Below are positions 36,176-47,742 of a stretch of 64,000 nt of DNA, piece after piece. Origin of the DNA: Usnea hakonensis (taxonomy: Eukaryota > Ascomycota > Lecanoromycetes > Lecanorales > Parmeliaceae); contig BLJB01000089.1 of assembly GCA_013423325.1 (NCBI GenBank), positions 249,788-313,787 of the forward strand, written 5' to 3'. The position numbers and the translations under genes were made by a program. A model generated the notes under the pieces. The model made no database searches. It was not told the DNA's origin and worked only from the letters and a program-made list of their open reading frames with translations. Each line of letters starts with the position of its first letter. Position 1 is the stretch's first letter.

Positions 36176-36290
36176 TTGAGCCAGAAATCGAACTGTTAAA
36201 TGAACTTTGAGTAGCCCTCGGGTCGTAGTTGAAAGCGTAAGTTGTTTTTTTGGTCCGGAGATCGAAGGGTCTCAGCAAAGAGCGGAGGGT

Positions 36291-36342
36291 CTGAGTCTGT
36301 GGCCTGAGTCTGTGGCCTGAGTCTGTGGCCTGAGTCTGTGGC
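36291..36342 (+). repeat. Four 13-bp tandem repeats upstream of gene F
   Basis: The unit CTGAGTCTGTGGC occurs four times perfectly, plus a partial fifth copy, 116-167 bases upstream of the gene F start codon, so it lies in its promoter or 5' leader. Confidence 0.93.
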
Positions 36343-38577
36343 CTGAGTCTTGGGTGGAATGATTGTGGATGAGGAAGTAGTCGATCGCGTTCGCTGAACT
36401 CTATTGTATAGAGTCCAGATTTGGTCAGTGTTGAGCACAATAATGGTTCAAAGTGTCTTAGTGCAGAGTTGGTGTCATCGAGAACACAATTACATTGAAC
36501 AATGGCACTGTCAATAGACTAAAGAGGCTTAGGCTATGGCCAGCAAGTTGAGCTAGGACATAACCGTCAACTATATGAACAAAGAGATGTTCACAAGGAG
36601 ATCCCGGTATAATGGCTTTGTAATAATTTTCTTTAAACGTCGTCTCTTCGCTGCCGAGTCTTTTTGGCGCACGAAGAAGGGATTTGAGTTATCTTTGAGA
36701 TCTGGCTTGGTCTTGGATATCGGTTCTGATGCCGTCTTTAAACTAAGCAACAGTTGGAACTAGTTGTGAATTTGCCCAGACTCCTGTAACTTCTCAAACT
36801 GGATCTTCTGAAAAGGAGAAGTACATTCCAGATGTTTAACTCAGGCGGCGACATGGCACGCTCGGCCCACAGCAAGCCATGGTTATAAATATATATGTAT
36901 ACTTTAATTAATTGTTCGTCATCGAGATAGAAAGCCAGGGGTCAGTCGCCATCTAAACCATTCAAGTATGTAGATCCCATTGTTCCATTTCCTCATTTTT
37001 GCCTTCCCTGTGCAGAGCAATCCAGTGTTCTCGACATTGACATCCTATGATGGCAGATTTGATTTCAGGAACCATTTCGAATTATCTTGATAACATGAAA
37101 CAGCTAACATTCGTCCGAGGCTGTTGTAGCTCAAGAATACGAATTCTCTTTGGGATATGCTTGGAAACTCTGAAGAGTCTTTCTCACCTAGTCGAAGGAT
37201 GCAGGCCGATGTATGATCCATCTCAGTAATGAAGCTCAATCTTTTTATTGCTTCTCACCACCTTGTTCCGGCTCCTGACGATATAGTGGGTTAAAGGTCC
37301 AACGGTGCGCCGCAATCGTCACAAGGGTCAGCTACGATGATGGTTCTCTGCTTCTGCGAAGCGAATTTCCATCCAAGCAGGTCATTGCTTTCTTTTCTCA
37401 CGTACCGCTCTTTTTCTCACATTGTCTTGGATGGCTGTCTACTTTCTCTTCCTGGATATCACAGTCTTCCTGTATTGCATTTGGACTTACGCTATCGTCC
37501 AATCCAATTAAATGACCGAATGCTGAATATGCTCATATCTTTAATGATTGGCTTGATTGATCAGTTGCAATCATATCCGAAATCCAATCTGCTTGAGCCA
37601 CAATTTGGGATTGGTCATCTGCTGGGTTCTCCGGGTTGTGGTATCCGATGACTTCATAGCTTGGATAAGTATTCCTGGCGGTTGAAGAGATCTGAAGGAC
37701 CAATCCAAGCACTGCTGCCAATGAGCAACGATGCGGAGGTCGTTTAGAAGGCCAAAGCTGAGCCGCGCAGGGCGTTCGGCAGTGTTGCTTGCAGAGCCCA
37801 AAGTTTCGTGCAAAAATTTTAGTTGGATATCAAAAGAGACATCCACATTGTTGCGATGGAATGAGAATTTGTGATTTGCCTGAGTTTTTGTGGCGGCGTG
37901 CGATGCTCCATGTTTGCTTTGCTGCAATACAGCACAGATAGACTCAGGTCTGCTACTTCACTGCTTGTTGCAATAGTAATCTTGGTTACTTACAGCTATA
38001 CAGAGCTCATTCGTATAGTTGCTCATCTCTCGTGTCAACAGCAAGTGCACATTCTGTACTCGATTACAGAAGCTGTCAGTGTCTCGCCGATATTCATCGT
38101 TTAGGTCTCGAGGACCAAGCCATCTAGAAGGCTTAGATACTCTTGTTAAGTCACGGCTATGATTCCATAGCGGTTATCAGCCACAGTGAGCCAAGGCTGC
38201 TATAATGCTATGATGCTGAAACTTTTTTGGCTATGCTGAAGCGTGATGTTGATGAGTGCTAGTGAACTGCAGTATTGATGTTACGAGAATCAAACATGCT
38301 TTGTGTTGAGTGGATTCTAGTCCATCTTCAAGTCTTGAATGGGGTGTTTGATATGCTAGACACACGTTTGAGCATGGATCCGGAAAAACAGAACTTCGTC
38401 TGAATGAGAGTTTGGACGGGTGGCGAATAAAGGGGTAAGTATGATTTTGGTGGTAAAGATTGATATTTGCTCAACGATAGCCACCAACAAAGGTTTCACA
38501 TCAAGTGACATGCCTAACTCCACCAATAAGGCACTCGACCGAGTTTGTACGCAATTCGAGCCCACTTTCCAGAAACT
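36343..38577. other. Gene-poor segment, upstream of gene F
   Basis: No gene is supported. A minus-strand frame at 37571-37927 (118 codons) has some protein-like stretches but no continuation, start context or recognised motif. AT-rich patches occur near 36884-36912. Confidence 0.4.
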
Positions 38578-39205
38578 TCATTGATTCACCAAACCAAGCT
38601 GTTGGGCCCCCAACTCTACCCACACACCTCTCAACTCCTGCACTCCAGCTGCTTCTTTGAACGCGAACAGGGATTTCTTGTCCCAACACAGCTGTAGAGT
38701 TCATACACTATCTCTTCTGGATCAGCGAAGATCCGCCCCCAATCATCGTTCCCATCGCCCTTGACTACGTTCAGATCCTTCAAGCCATCATGTCTAATCC
38801 CTCCACCCTCTTCTCGAAAGACAATCACTTTGCTCCCATAATTCCACGCGAAGGACCTATACGCAATGGTTATAGGCCGAAACCCGCTGCAGGCAGGAGA
38901 ACTATTCGGGTCCGGAGCCTTCAGGGCTATCAACCAAAGCGTGATCATCCTCTAGCCAAAAACTACTGTGAAGAACGTTAGCTCTGATATAATAGTATAC
39001 TCAGCCGATATCCATACTCACCGTTATCCCAGGCAAGACCCAGCTTCCAGCTTGAAGTGACTTGCTAGTGATGAGGGGAACCCAGATCCAAGCCTTGGCA
39101 GCTCTCATGACGGGAAACGGAAACGTGCAGAATTTGCCACGCCGAGGTAAGGGTATACCAGAGGCCGAACGGCCGAGCAGCGTAGGTGGTACAAGCTATT
39201 TCTGA
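38578..39205 (-). pseudogene. Broken two-exon gene of unknown family
   Basis: A coding-like frame at about 39205-39038 (LLGRSASGIPLPRRGKF, then AAKAWIWVPLITS) ends at a good donor, GTGAGT. A GCTAAC branch point and a TAG acceptor lead into a second exon with PITIAYRSFAWNYGSKVIVF, GLKDLNVVKGDG and WGRIFADPEEIVYE. There the frame is lost by one base. The next frame continues convincingly with LCWDKKSLFAFKEAAGVQEL and WVELGAQQLGL to a stop at 38578. No start codon can be placed upstream. I take it as a decayed gene; I do not recognise the family. A single sequencing error could also explain the shift, but the missing start argues for decay. Confidence 0.5.
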
Positions 39206-39238
39206 TCAGAATGAGCAAAAACAATACTCATTTTCACC

Positions 39239-39692
39239 GTGGTCGATATCGCCTATGATGCATATCTTTGCAGAGAGCAGAACTTCGTTCTAGATGACAG
39301 GTATTTAGCCTCTCAATGCAATATTCAACCCACCAAGAACTCCCTCGCAAACACGACTAGGCATCGACAGGACATTGACAATCTTATCCCTCGCGCTCAT
39401 GAGATCGTCAAGTCTTACCCCGGAGATCACACTCCCAAAACCCAAGAGTACATGAATAACACCCGTCGCCGCTCAATCTGCAGCGTCCAACGCAGAGAAC
39501 ACCGAGCTGACCGTCGACAATGATGCCCGTGGCCGCTCTCTACTTCCTCTGAGGTGGCTACCTCGATTCCTACGTTCAAAGCTGCCAAGAATGAAGTTAT
39601 GATCAGGTCGACGGAGGAGAAAGACAGTCAATGGGAAAAGCTTGAGGAGGACGAGGCCGAGATGGCCGAGATGGAAGGCTTCGTTGAACTCT
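39239..39692 (+). pseudogene. Relic of a gene for an acidic-tailed protein
   Basis: Three coding-like frames follow one another on the + strand with no usable splice sites between them: DIDNLIPRAHEIVKSYPGDH, then SAASNAENTELTVDNDA, then FKAAKNEVMIRSTEEKDSQW with an acidic tail ending EMEGFVEL at a stop (39690-39692). The residue composition suggests a once intact reading frame now carrying at least two shifts. I recognise no family. Confidence 0.35.
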
Positions 39693-40681
39693 GAATGCGT
39701 GTAACAAGTTCGAAGAGTTTGGTCCAGTCAGGAACATTGACCATTGACGGTCGGATCACACTGTTCTACAGAACAGCTTCTCAAGAACCTCGGAGCCTCC
39801 CTTTCAATTACAGTCATTGCGGGCACACGGAAAATATTGGGCGATCTGGACACAGAACCTTGATTGCGGATTATATGAGAGGGAGGGCTCATCGTGCTTC
39901 TCTGGCAGACTGACGATGGTGTCTTGTTGATGATTCGATCTTCTCAGAATGTGGGCATTGACGCTCAGTCACAGTCTTTGACCTGCTGCGTGTGAACAAT
40001 TGACCGTTCCCCTTGATTCTTTCTTTACATTAATGATCTTTCTACCCTCCTTAGTACGCCCATCGACCGTGATTTCATCCACCTGCCCTCAATGAACGTC
40101 GTCGATCTGCTTCGTGAATTGAGCTGACCCCTTTAGTGAATCTTTCGTCACATTGGTGACGTCCGCTTCTAGAAGAGTATAGATTTCTTCCAGTAGACCG
40201 CTCGAACGCACGTATGTTCTTACTGTAGAGAATCAAATTCTTGAAACCATCTTGTATTCGTAAACAAAGCGCTCACACACCGCACTGACACCCTTCTTTG
40301 TGGCTATACAGTATCCATTTTTATCATTCCTGAGGATTTGGATATGTAGCATCGTGGTATCCCACTATGGCAGTCGTAGTCTAAATACAAGACGGCATAC
40401 CATCGCCATACAATGATCATCAGCAGCTCTGATTTGAACCTTCCAACAGCGCCTGGCTCCTTCCTTCGGGAGTACCGACAACAAAATCCAATCACAACAC
40501 AATATCGCAAGATCGAAACACCCAGTGCAAAAATACGAGATTTTTGGGACGCGCATCGGAGGAGTTCGAAGAGGCTTTTGGCTTTGCTGACGGTCAACTT
40601 TGTATGTTAGCTTATGAAATTGGGATGGGTTCGATTGAGTAGCTACCTCGTCCTGCCTCTTGATACCTGTGCTGGTGGCTT
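39693..40681. other. Gene-poor segment
   Basis: Nothing is supported here. A + strand frame at 40413-40610 lies opposite the 3' flank of the small gene and has no recognisable feature. Confidence 0.4.
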
Positions 40682-41036
40682 TTAAACGACCACGTATCCC
40701 TCCTCGACGAGATCATCGTGCTCCACAATTTCGTATTCTTCCTCCATTTCGGAAGCTTGCGTTGGTCCAGACTCCTCGACCAGTAGCGAATCCTGGTTCC
40801 CTGTTCCAGTTGTTTTCTCTTCCGCCTTGACGGCAGTTTCAATCCTAGTAGTGTCAGCGAGTGAGTCCATGGTGGACTTTTTTAGTATTGAAAAATAAGT
40901 ACATGGTTTCTTCGGCTGGCTCACCCCGGAGCCACGCTGCGACTCGGGCCTTGTTTCTCGCACACTCCACCTTATCACGACGGGAGTATTCTTGTCTTTC
41001 GATGGGTGTCATCCATAAGGGCGCTGAATTAGGCAT
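40682..41036 (-). CDS. Small acidic protein, 98 aa, two exons
   Basis: Exon 1 (41036-40903) codes MPNSAPLWMTPIERQEYSRR and a Lys/Arg/Glu helix. A 58-nt intron with a CTGAC branch point and CTAG acceptor leads to exon 2 (40844-40682), which codes a strongly acidic tail ending EEGYVVV. The two exons join exactly in frame at 99 codons including the stop. An upstream in-frame ATG at 41096 would add 20 residues. It resembles no family that I know and no array member. It is the only intact-looking gene in the 12.8-kb gap between F and G. The donor, GTACTT, is weak, so the model is tentative. Confidence 0.5.
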
Positions 41037-42467
41037 TTCGATTGATGCTTGATGCAAGCGGGTGTTGTGGTTTGATAAGTTCTGATAGAAGTACAAATTG
41101 TTGGATCGGAGGATGTTGAAGAAAGAGGGTTTTTTTCAGCATTTGGAATAAGGTCCTGTTCTTAAGTGAACCCATGACCAATCTTCCGGGTAGGATGATC
41201 AACACTACTACTGAAATCACTCCTCCCCAGTTTGAAGGCTAAAGCAAGTGTCCTGTTATCAAACCAAACGCAAACACAAGCTTTCGTAGGCGTAAGAACA
41301 GCCGACAGCTCTTCCAACTAAGAAAACCAAAGACCTTCGAAGCATCGACGGGTGTGTTCTATCTGACTACAGTAGTTGTACGCAGGCGAATGATGAAAAG
41401 ACTTCCATTCAAGCCGTGAAATACAAGTGCCAAGCGCATTTGCTTGAGCCAATATTCCGTCTTCGTTGAATCATACTTAGACAGAAGATCATTGAAGACA
41501 CTTTGCATAGAAGCAAACAAGGCTGAGGCCCCTGTACTCTCACCCTTTGTGCTGCAGCCGTAGAAAAGAAAAACCACGCCAAGCCGCTAGCGTCGTATTT
41601 TTCTGGTGCCTTCGTTCGGCTTCTGTTGTGTGTGAGAGGAAGCAGACAGCAAATACAAAGCACGGATTCAGTGCAGATAAGAAGCGTGAATACATTTGTA
41701 CTTGGAGACATTGAGTAATACTCAGCACCAGCAAGCGGACTCGTGAGGTACTTTTGTACTCTGGCCGCCCCGGTATGCCTATTGTCGAGTCGTTGGATCA
41801 GATGGGGCAGACGTTCAGTGTGTCGAAGATTCGTATGAGTCCATTCTCAAATATTAAAAGCCTGCATATTCCACCCTTGGCGGCGCTTTCAGGAGCAGTG
41901 GTGAGCATAGGTTTCGCCCGTGGATGCCAAATCGACATGGAGAAGCGGAATGGCAAAGCAGCTTAGATGACGAGCGACATGGCTTGTACTGGGTAGGGAA
42001 GGGTGGACGTTGAATAGGGTCACCAAATTGATTCGCCCCTGATTTCCTGTGCGATGTATGCCAATGACCAGCGACTCTTGCATCTCCACTCTTGAAGACA
42101 CAAAAGAGGACCGGATCCGCAAAATCGCAGACTCTTCGAAGGAAGGCACGACCTCATGTATTACTTGTTTCTGGATATGTCAAAAGGCGTTGGGGTATTA
42201 CGCGTGGACACCGGACGTGAACGAAGTCAAGGAGCAAGACCAAGGCGCAGACCGACGACCAAGAGAGCCTCTTAGGGACATTCATGCTTAGTCCACGGCC
42301 AGGGCCAGTGTGAATACTGCAGCCAATTTCCCAAAAGGCTTTTCAAGGTCTCCGTCCGCCGTCGGTGCAGTAGCGAGGCAGACTGGTTCAAGTAGCGCAG
42401 AAAGCTAAGCAACAGGGACAAGCAACCTGTTCGATATTGCTTTCGTGACCTCGGGAGTTTCATGCCT
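41037..42467. other. Gene-poor segment
   Basis: Short frames on both strands lack recognisable motifs, plausible splicing or consistent codon signal. Nothing is supported. Confidence 0.4.
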
Positions 42468-43127
42468 TCAGCCTGATTCCTCAAACATGGCTGTAATGTT
42501 TTTTACATAGGTATCTTTCTGCCTGAACACCGTGTATCTTCGTACTTTCGACCTTGCTGAGAAAGTTGCCTCGTTGATTCGATCGTCATTCCAAGCTTCC
42601 TGCAGCTCTTCCGAGACGCATAGATCCTGAATCCGCTTCCTCAGGGGGTCCTGAAAATCTCTGCCTCGTCCTGGATTTGTCAATTCTTATTGACTCGCTC
42701 ATATGTCTCCTTTCCCCAGGCTTGCTGTGAGGACTATCGTTTGGGTTTCGTCAGGTTTTTCCAAGCCTAAGCTTGTGCGAGGCACATTCGTCTTCAACTT
42801 CAGCGTCAAACAGTCTTAGAACGCTCTTTTTCCGCTTAGAAGTCAGTGACTACTAGCTCATGTATGTAGATATTCATCGTCCGAGAGAATTGTCGTTTCA
42901 GTCTCGCCATGCTTTTTTAGACCTGTTGCGGCTTGTGGCAGCCACATTGGTTGGAATACTTCTGCCGGAGATGTTCTTACAGGACATTCATCGTTTTTGA
43001 CTGTCATCATTCTCAGCTCGTCCAGGTTTATGTTCTTCTTCAAGGTTGGCTTTGAGAGCTGTGGTGCCGATCTAGCCGTACTGTTCGCCACAGTAGGACT
43101 GGGTTTTAGTGATTTCGGATATCGCAT
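42468..43127 (-). pseudogene. Decayed gene fragment, unknown family
   Basis: Reading the minus strand, a frame with NLDELRMMTVKNDECPVRTS and an acidic SDDEY stop is followed by RKKSVLRLFDAEVEDECASH and, after stops and shifts, by DFQDPLRKRIQDLCVSEELQ, AWNDDRINEATFSARSKVRR and YVKNITAMFEESG to a stop at 42468. These stretches look like one protein whose frame is broken more than once. The 5' end (43087-43127) overlaps dispersed-repeat copy 2. I cannot name the family; it could be a gene remnant carried or interrupted by the repeat. Confidence 0.4.
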
Positions 43128-43290
43128 ATCGCATGAATGGTTTCGGTATTGTTTCGGTGCATAGATTCGGTAGAATGGTCATGGCCTCATGGCCATGGCA
43201 AGAGGATCAAGAGACTGTGTCCTTCCAGGAGTGCATAAATAGGGTGATTTGCACTGGCAATAGCTCCTCAGTCGATTCGTCTCTGCACTG
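43087..43290 (+). repeat. Dispersed repeat, copy 2
   Basis: It aligns with 613-800: GCCACAGTAGGACTGGG, GATTTCGGATATCGCAT, GTTTCGGTGCAT, TGGCCATGGCAA and CCAGGAGTGCATA are shared. It carries an extra ATATCGCAT duplication and lacks the downstream GGCCTGAATATACC part found in copies 1 and 3. Confidence 0.75.
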
Positions 43291-46200
43291 TTCCTGGCTT
43301 ACTCCAGCTTATCCGAGCTGCAAACAACTGCAATCTGCTTCTTTAGATAATCTCATAACGTTCCTCGTCCCATTCAAGCGTCGTCGTTCTTGGTTCATGA
43401 TGTATAGTTCCCTTCTTCGAGCTCATCGTGAGGGCTACCGAGTCGATCTTGCCGTACTAATTCTCTTACTCAAGCTCATCCGAGCTGCAAGTGATCGCGA
43501 GCTGCTTCTCTAGATGGCCTTGCACCGCCTCTTCTCCTTCTTCTTCTCCTTCTCCATCTCTTTCTCCATGTGTTTCTCCTTCCGAAAAGGTCATCATTGT
43601 CGGTTCACCAATGGCAGGGGTTGCTCCTTCCAACCAGCTGACAGACAGGGTTTGATGCAAGGATTTTAGTTGCAAATATGATTCTCAAAGAACAAGTCTG
43701 TGCAGATAGCCAAGGCCGTCATACTCCAGGCAACCGGACTGTGTGCAGACTTCCATGATTTTCACCGTTCTGAAGAACAAACATTGACATTCTATGTTTC
43801 GACGCTAGCTAAAGTAGCGCCGGAATTGTTCCGGGACAAGCAAGGGGTCATAACTAGGTACTACCTTACCTTAGACAGCTTACTACTCTCAGAGCTATGT
43901 GAAATGTGAAGAAGACTCTGATAAGCAGCCATGACCTACTACGGCGAAGTTGGTATCACCCAAGGAGCCTGTTCTCCAATGCTGTAGTTGAAGTCTCACC
44001 ACAAAGCCTACAAAGCTACCCTGATCTACCTAGAGCGGTGCAAGGTACTACTATCTATTTTGAGCACACCGATTGGCAAGCTGTGAGATTCTAATAAGCT
44101 CCGATGCCCACTATCGGTCGGCATGTGGTGTAGGGCAATACAAGATTCTGTGACATCAAGGTGAGAGCACCTAAACAATGGCTTTCAGTGCCCCTGAAAA
44201 GACGCCTTAACGATCAACTAGCTGTGTTCAGCCCCTCAGTCGCGTGTAATATTCATTACCACATTGAACACTTCAGCTACGGCTCAGCGACAATATCGAC
44301 CTTTCCTACAGGCCTATCGACACACAATAAAAGCAACAGCACCATCATTACCGGCCACTTTCGCTTGCTCTCGTACAACATAACAAACCTCAGATCGCTG
44401 CTATCAACTTGAGTTCTCCAGCAAGCTCACCAAGTGTTACCTATCAAGCTTGCCCCTCTTCCTCAAAGATCCTAAACGCATTCCCACAGTGCTACATCCC
44501 CAGAGATCCTTCTAGCCCAACTGTGCTACCTCAGGGAGAACGACTAGCTTCTCTTACGGCACGGCCACATGCCTCACCGCTACCTGAAAACCTCGTTGCA
44601 GCGGAGTCTAAATACGGTCCATCTAAATTACCAGTATCTCAGAGCAGGAGGATTGGTTAAGTGGATCCGCAGTTGAGATACGCGACTATCCACCGAGATC
44701 CACTTGAATCAAAGTACAGCCAAACGTCGTTACAACAAGAAGCCGCATGCGATCTACGGAGGAACATAGCCGCAAAGGCTCATGGCAGTTACAGTACAGC
44801 ACCCAGATCCTACCGAGTCTACAGTGCTATGGAACAAGCCTTTTCCTCGTATGTGTCTTCAGGATACTGACGTGGACTCATAGATCGAGCATCACCGGGC
44901 CGATGTTCTCTTCCTCCGTAAGCTTGAAGATGGTCCAGCAACCCTCACCTCCTTGCTGGTTTTCGCGAAGTGAGCAAGACCCAATTGGTTAGAATAACCT
45001 CGCCGGAGCGATTTCAGCTCCTAGGGAAATTGGCTATGAGGACTTGGTCGTCTTTCACTACACTCAGTTCCGGCCTTAGTTTCTAAACCGTCTTTCGGTA
45101 AGGCTCCATGACTATCACCTCGGATTAGGCTTACCAACATCCAAAAAAATCCCTTCCGATAGAGTGTTTTGCCCATACCAGCAGGTACGGCCACAAAACA
45201 GCTCTTTCACGAGTGACCTGCCTCAATACTCACATTTCTTTACTGGTCAACAGGTCATTCACGAGAGGCTTATTTAACAGTATGCTTTGCCGAATACTCA
45301 CCATAGTGTATACCGAGAGTCATCACACGGGGCGTTCCTTCTGTGGATGAGCTTCTACGTCGGCTCGCTACTAGCCTAGAAAGTCCGACTGCTACCGTCT
45401 GAACATCATCACCCACCCTACTCGTCCACTAGCCGCATTACATTTGCAGCTTCTCAATCCCATCAGCGCTAGTGATGACGATTTTCGACATGAACGTCTC
45501 CTATCGAGCCACAAGATCGTCGATTAGGTGATTTGGAAGTTTCTGAGCGCTGGGGATACCGGCTATACCTCTGCAGGCCTCTACCACGATATTTAACCCT
45601 GGTGGCGAGATCGCCCAACTACATATACCTATATCCCATCTCTTTACGAAGCAGACCGCGACGCGGCGAAGGAGAGCACGAACTGCCACAATAGTACCGG
45701 AGGTCTACATATCGCACGGCGTACCGCATACTTCGTGTCAGGTATGTTATCAGGCAGGGCTGGCTTGAAATACTCATTACATTCCAAATGACTCGCCATG
45801 AAGCAGAATACTGTTCCTTCTTCAAATTCAACTCATTCGGAGCACTATAACCTTCGCCAGCCCGCCCACTCCTCTAGATACATAGACAGCCCAGTTGGAA
45901 GTTGTCCGGGATTTTCTGACTTCCGTTTTCAGAAAGCGGACAGGCTTATTTCTTGCCTTCCAATACGTCAAAGACGAAACAAGGGCTATATTCAATCCGA
46001 AATCTTGAGAACGCTGGGGGGGCGTGTTGGACAGAAGCCCGCTCCCAATACACGATCTGTTCTTTCCTCGGAGAATGGAGATCTTGGTCAGAAGTACAAT
46101 ATTCGTTCTATTCGTTTCCTGACTGTGACAAAGTGGCTTTCAGGTAGGTTTTCCAAAAGCTGCTACTGTGACGGATGCTAACGACAACTCTCACTAGGTC

Positions 46201-47409
46201 ATGTGGCATCAGCACTATGCCATGGCCTGGACGAAGACATGAGAGGTGTTGAATACATGGCAGCAGCCATTCGAGCTTTTTCAAGCAAGAACGTCAATAA
46301 GTGTGTTGGATGTGTGGTCGCTGTTATTCCTTTGCTAATAAGGTGCAGAAATATATATATAAATTTCCGCTTGTTGACGATAGCCAATGACATCGAACTT
46401 CAGCCCTACACTTCGGAGTGATATTGCCGCAGTCAAAAGTTCACAAAACATCATCTCTCCACACCTCACTTCCAACTACGCACCTTCTCAACCACCGACA
46501 TTGCCTCTCTGCAAAAAAAAGTCTTCTTCGGCCAACCATAAGCAAGACCCTCTGATCACAATGCAGAGAGAAGCGCTCGTACCCGCTCGCAACATGGCTG
46601 AGAAAGGGTCACTGACTTCCGACCAACTCGACAAGATCAACGCTTGGCGCTGTAAGTGCGGAATCTTCATCTTAGAGAAAAAATCGAGCTCATCATACTC
46701 TGTAGCGGCTGCCGCTACAGGCGCACTACTCGAGAACCCCCACAAATCGACCCCTGCCGGCCCTAGCGATGGGATAGAGAAGATTAGCGTGGCCAAGGGC
46801 CCGTCTGCGGACTGCGAGTGGGGGGACAATCTCATACTCCTTTGAGAGTACTGATGTCGGTGGTCGGAGTCTGACAAGGTCAGTCCGAGCAATACTGCCC
46901 TGGGTTTTCTGGAGTGCTATGGCTAAATTTGGTTCAGATCCACGCATGATTTGGCCCCTACTTGACGATCATGATGACACTACGCCCCCTCCCTCCTCTT
47001 CGACTCTTCTTGCGGCTCGCGGTCTACTGGTACTCCTATTCTCTCTACTCTGATCACTTACGGCGATGACCGCGATGGGTCCTGGAGACCCTCTCAGCTA
47101 CAGTCACTGCGGGTGTTTGGAAGTTCTGTGGCTATTTCAAGGCAAGACTCGTTTCGAGACGATCTGCGTACGACTTGGGGGAAGCGTGTCATGGTTTAAT
47201 TGTGTGGCGATATACCATATTGGTAGACCGAGGTTACGATGGAATATATAGCATGCCTTCAACTACAAACCGTCCCAGAGTGGAGCTCTGGTTGTTCCCA
47301 TCTTGAACTTACCCTCACCATGGCATTGGACTCCTTCAAAATAAAATCCAACCATCACCACAGCCCCAATCCCTCCCCAACCCCCCAGCTACAGCACTAC
47401 CCCACGATC
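43291..47409. other. 4.1-kb gene-poor segment
   Basis: No gene is supported. At 43300-43520 an imperfect direct repeat (CTTACTCCAGCTTATCCGAG against CTTACTCAAGCTCATCCGAG, each followed by a CTGCTTCT run) suggests old duplication. A 152-codon + strand frame at 46387-46845 has no motif, no splice partner and a low-complexity Ser/Ala stretch. No reverse transcriptase or transposase motif could be read in any frame. Confidence 0.4.
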
Positions 47410-47742
47410 AATGCTTCATCCACCACATTCGAACCATGCAAATCGCATACAACGCACAGGGAGGTAGCTGCAGTGGTTAGCCTATCTTATCACCATGAGT
47501 GAGCCGAACAGTGACCTGAACAAGGTATATTCAGGCCCAGACTCCCATATCCAGTCGATATAGACCTAGAGTAGAAATGTAGCTATATATGTATGTATAT
47601 ACAAGCAGGAATAGGTAACCGAAAAAGGACTGTAACGCAACAAAGAAGACTCTGAAAGAGAGAAATTGAATAAAGAGCAATCGCAGTACAAGAAGGCCGG
47701 ATTAATACACTCCCCCAAGGACACCATCTCCCACTTCTCTTT
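47410..47742 (-). repeat. Dispersed repeat, copy 3 (inverted)
   Basis: On the minus strand it matches copy 1 from AGGAGACTATGTCC onward: GAGTGTATTAATCCGGCCTT, TCTCTCTTTCAGAGTCTTC, then, after about 95 bases absent from copy 1, GGCCTGAATATACC, GTCACTGTTCGGC, CTAACCACTGCAGCTACCTC and a GCATGGTTCGAATGTGG segment. The extra part is TA-rich (TATATACATACATATATAGC). Confidence 0.8.

Noticed and set aside
46387..46845. A 152-codon + strand frame as a gene.
   Set aside because: It has no recognised domain, a low-complexity middle, and no sign of conservation or splicing.
43291..47409. A retrotransposon or DNA transposon filling the long gap.
   Set aside because: I could not read any reverse transcriptase, integrase or transposase motif, nor find long terminal repeats or a clear inverted-repeat pair.
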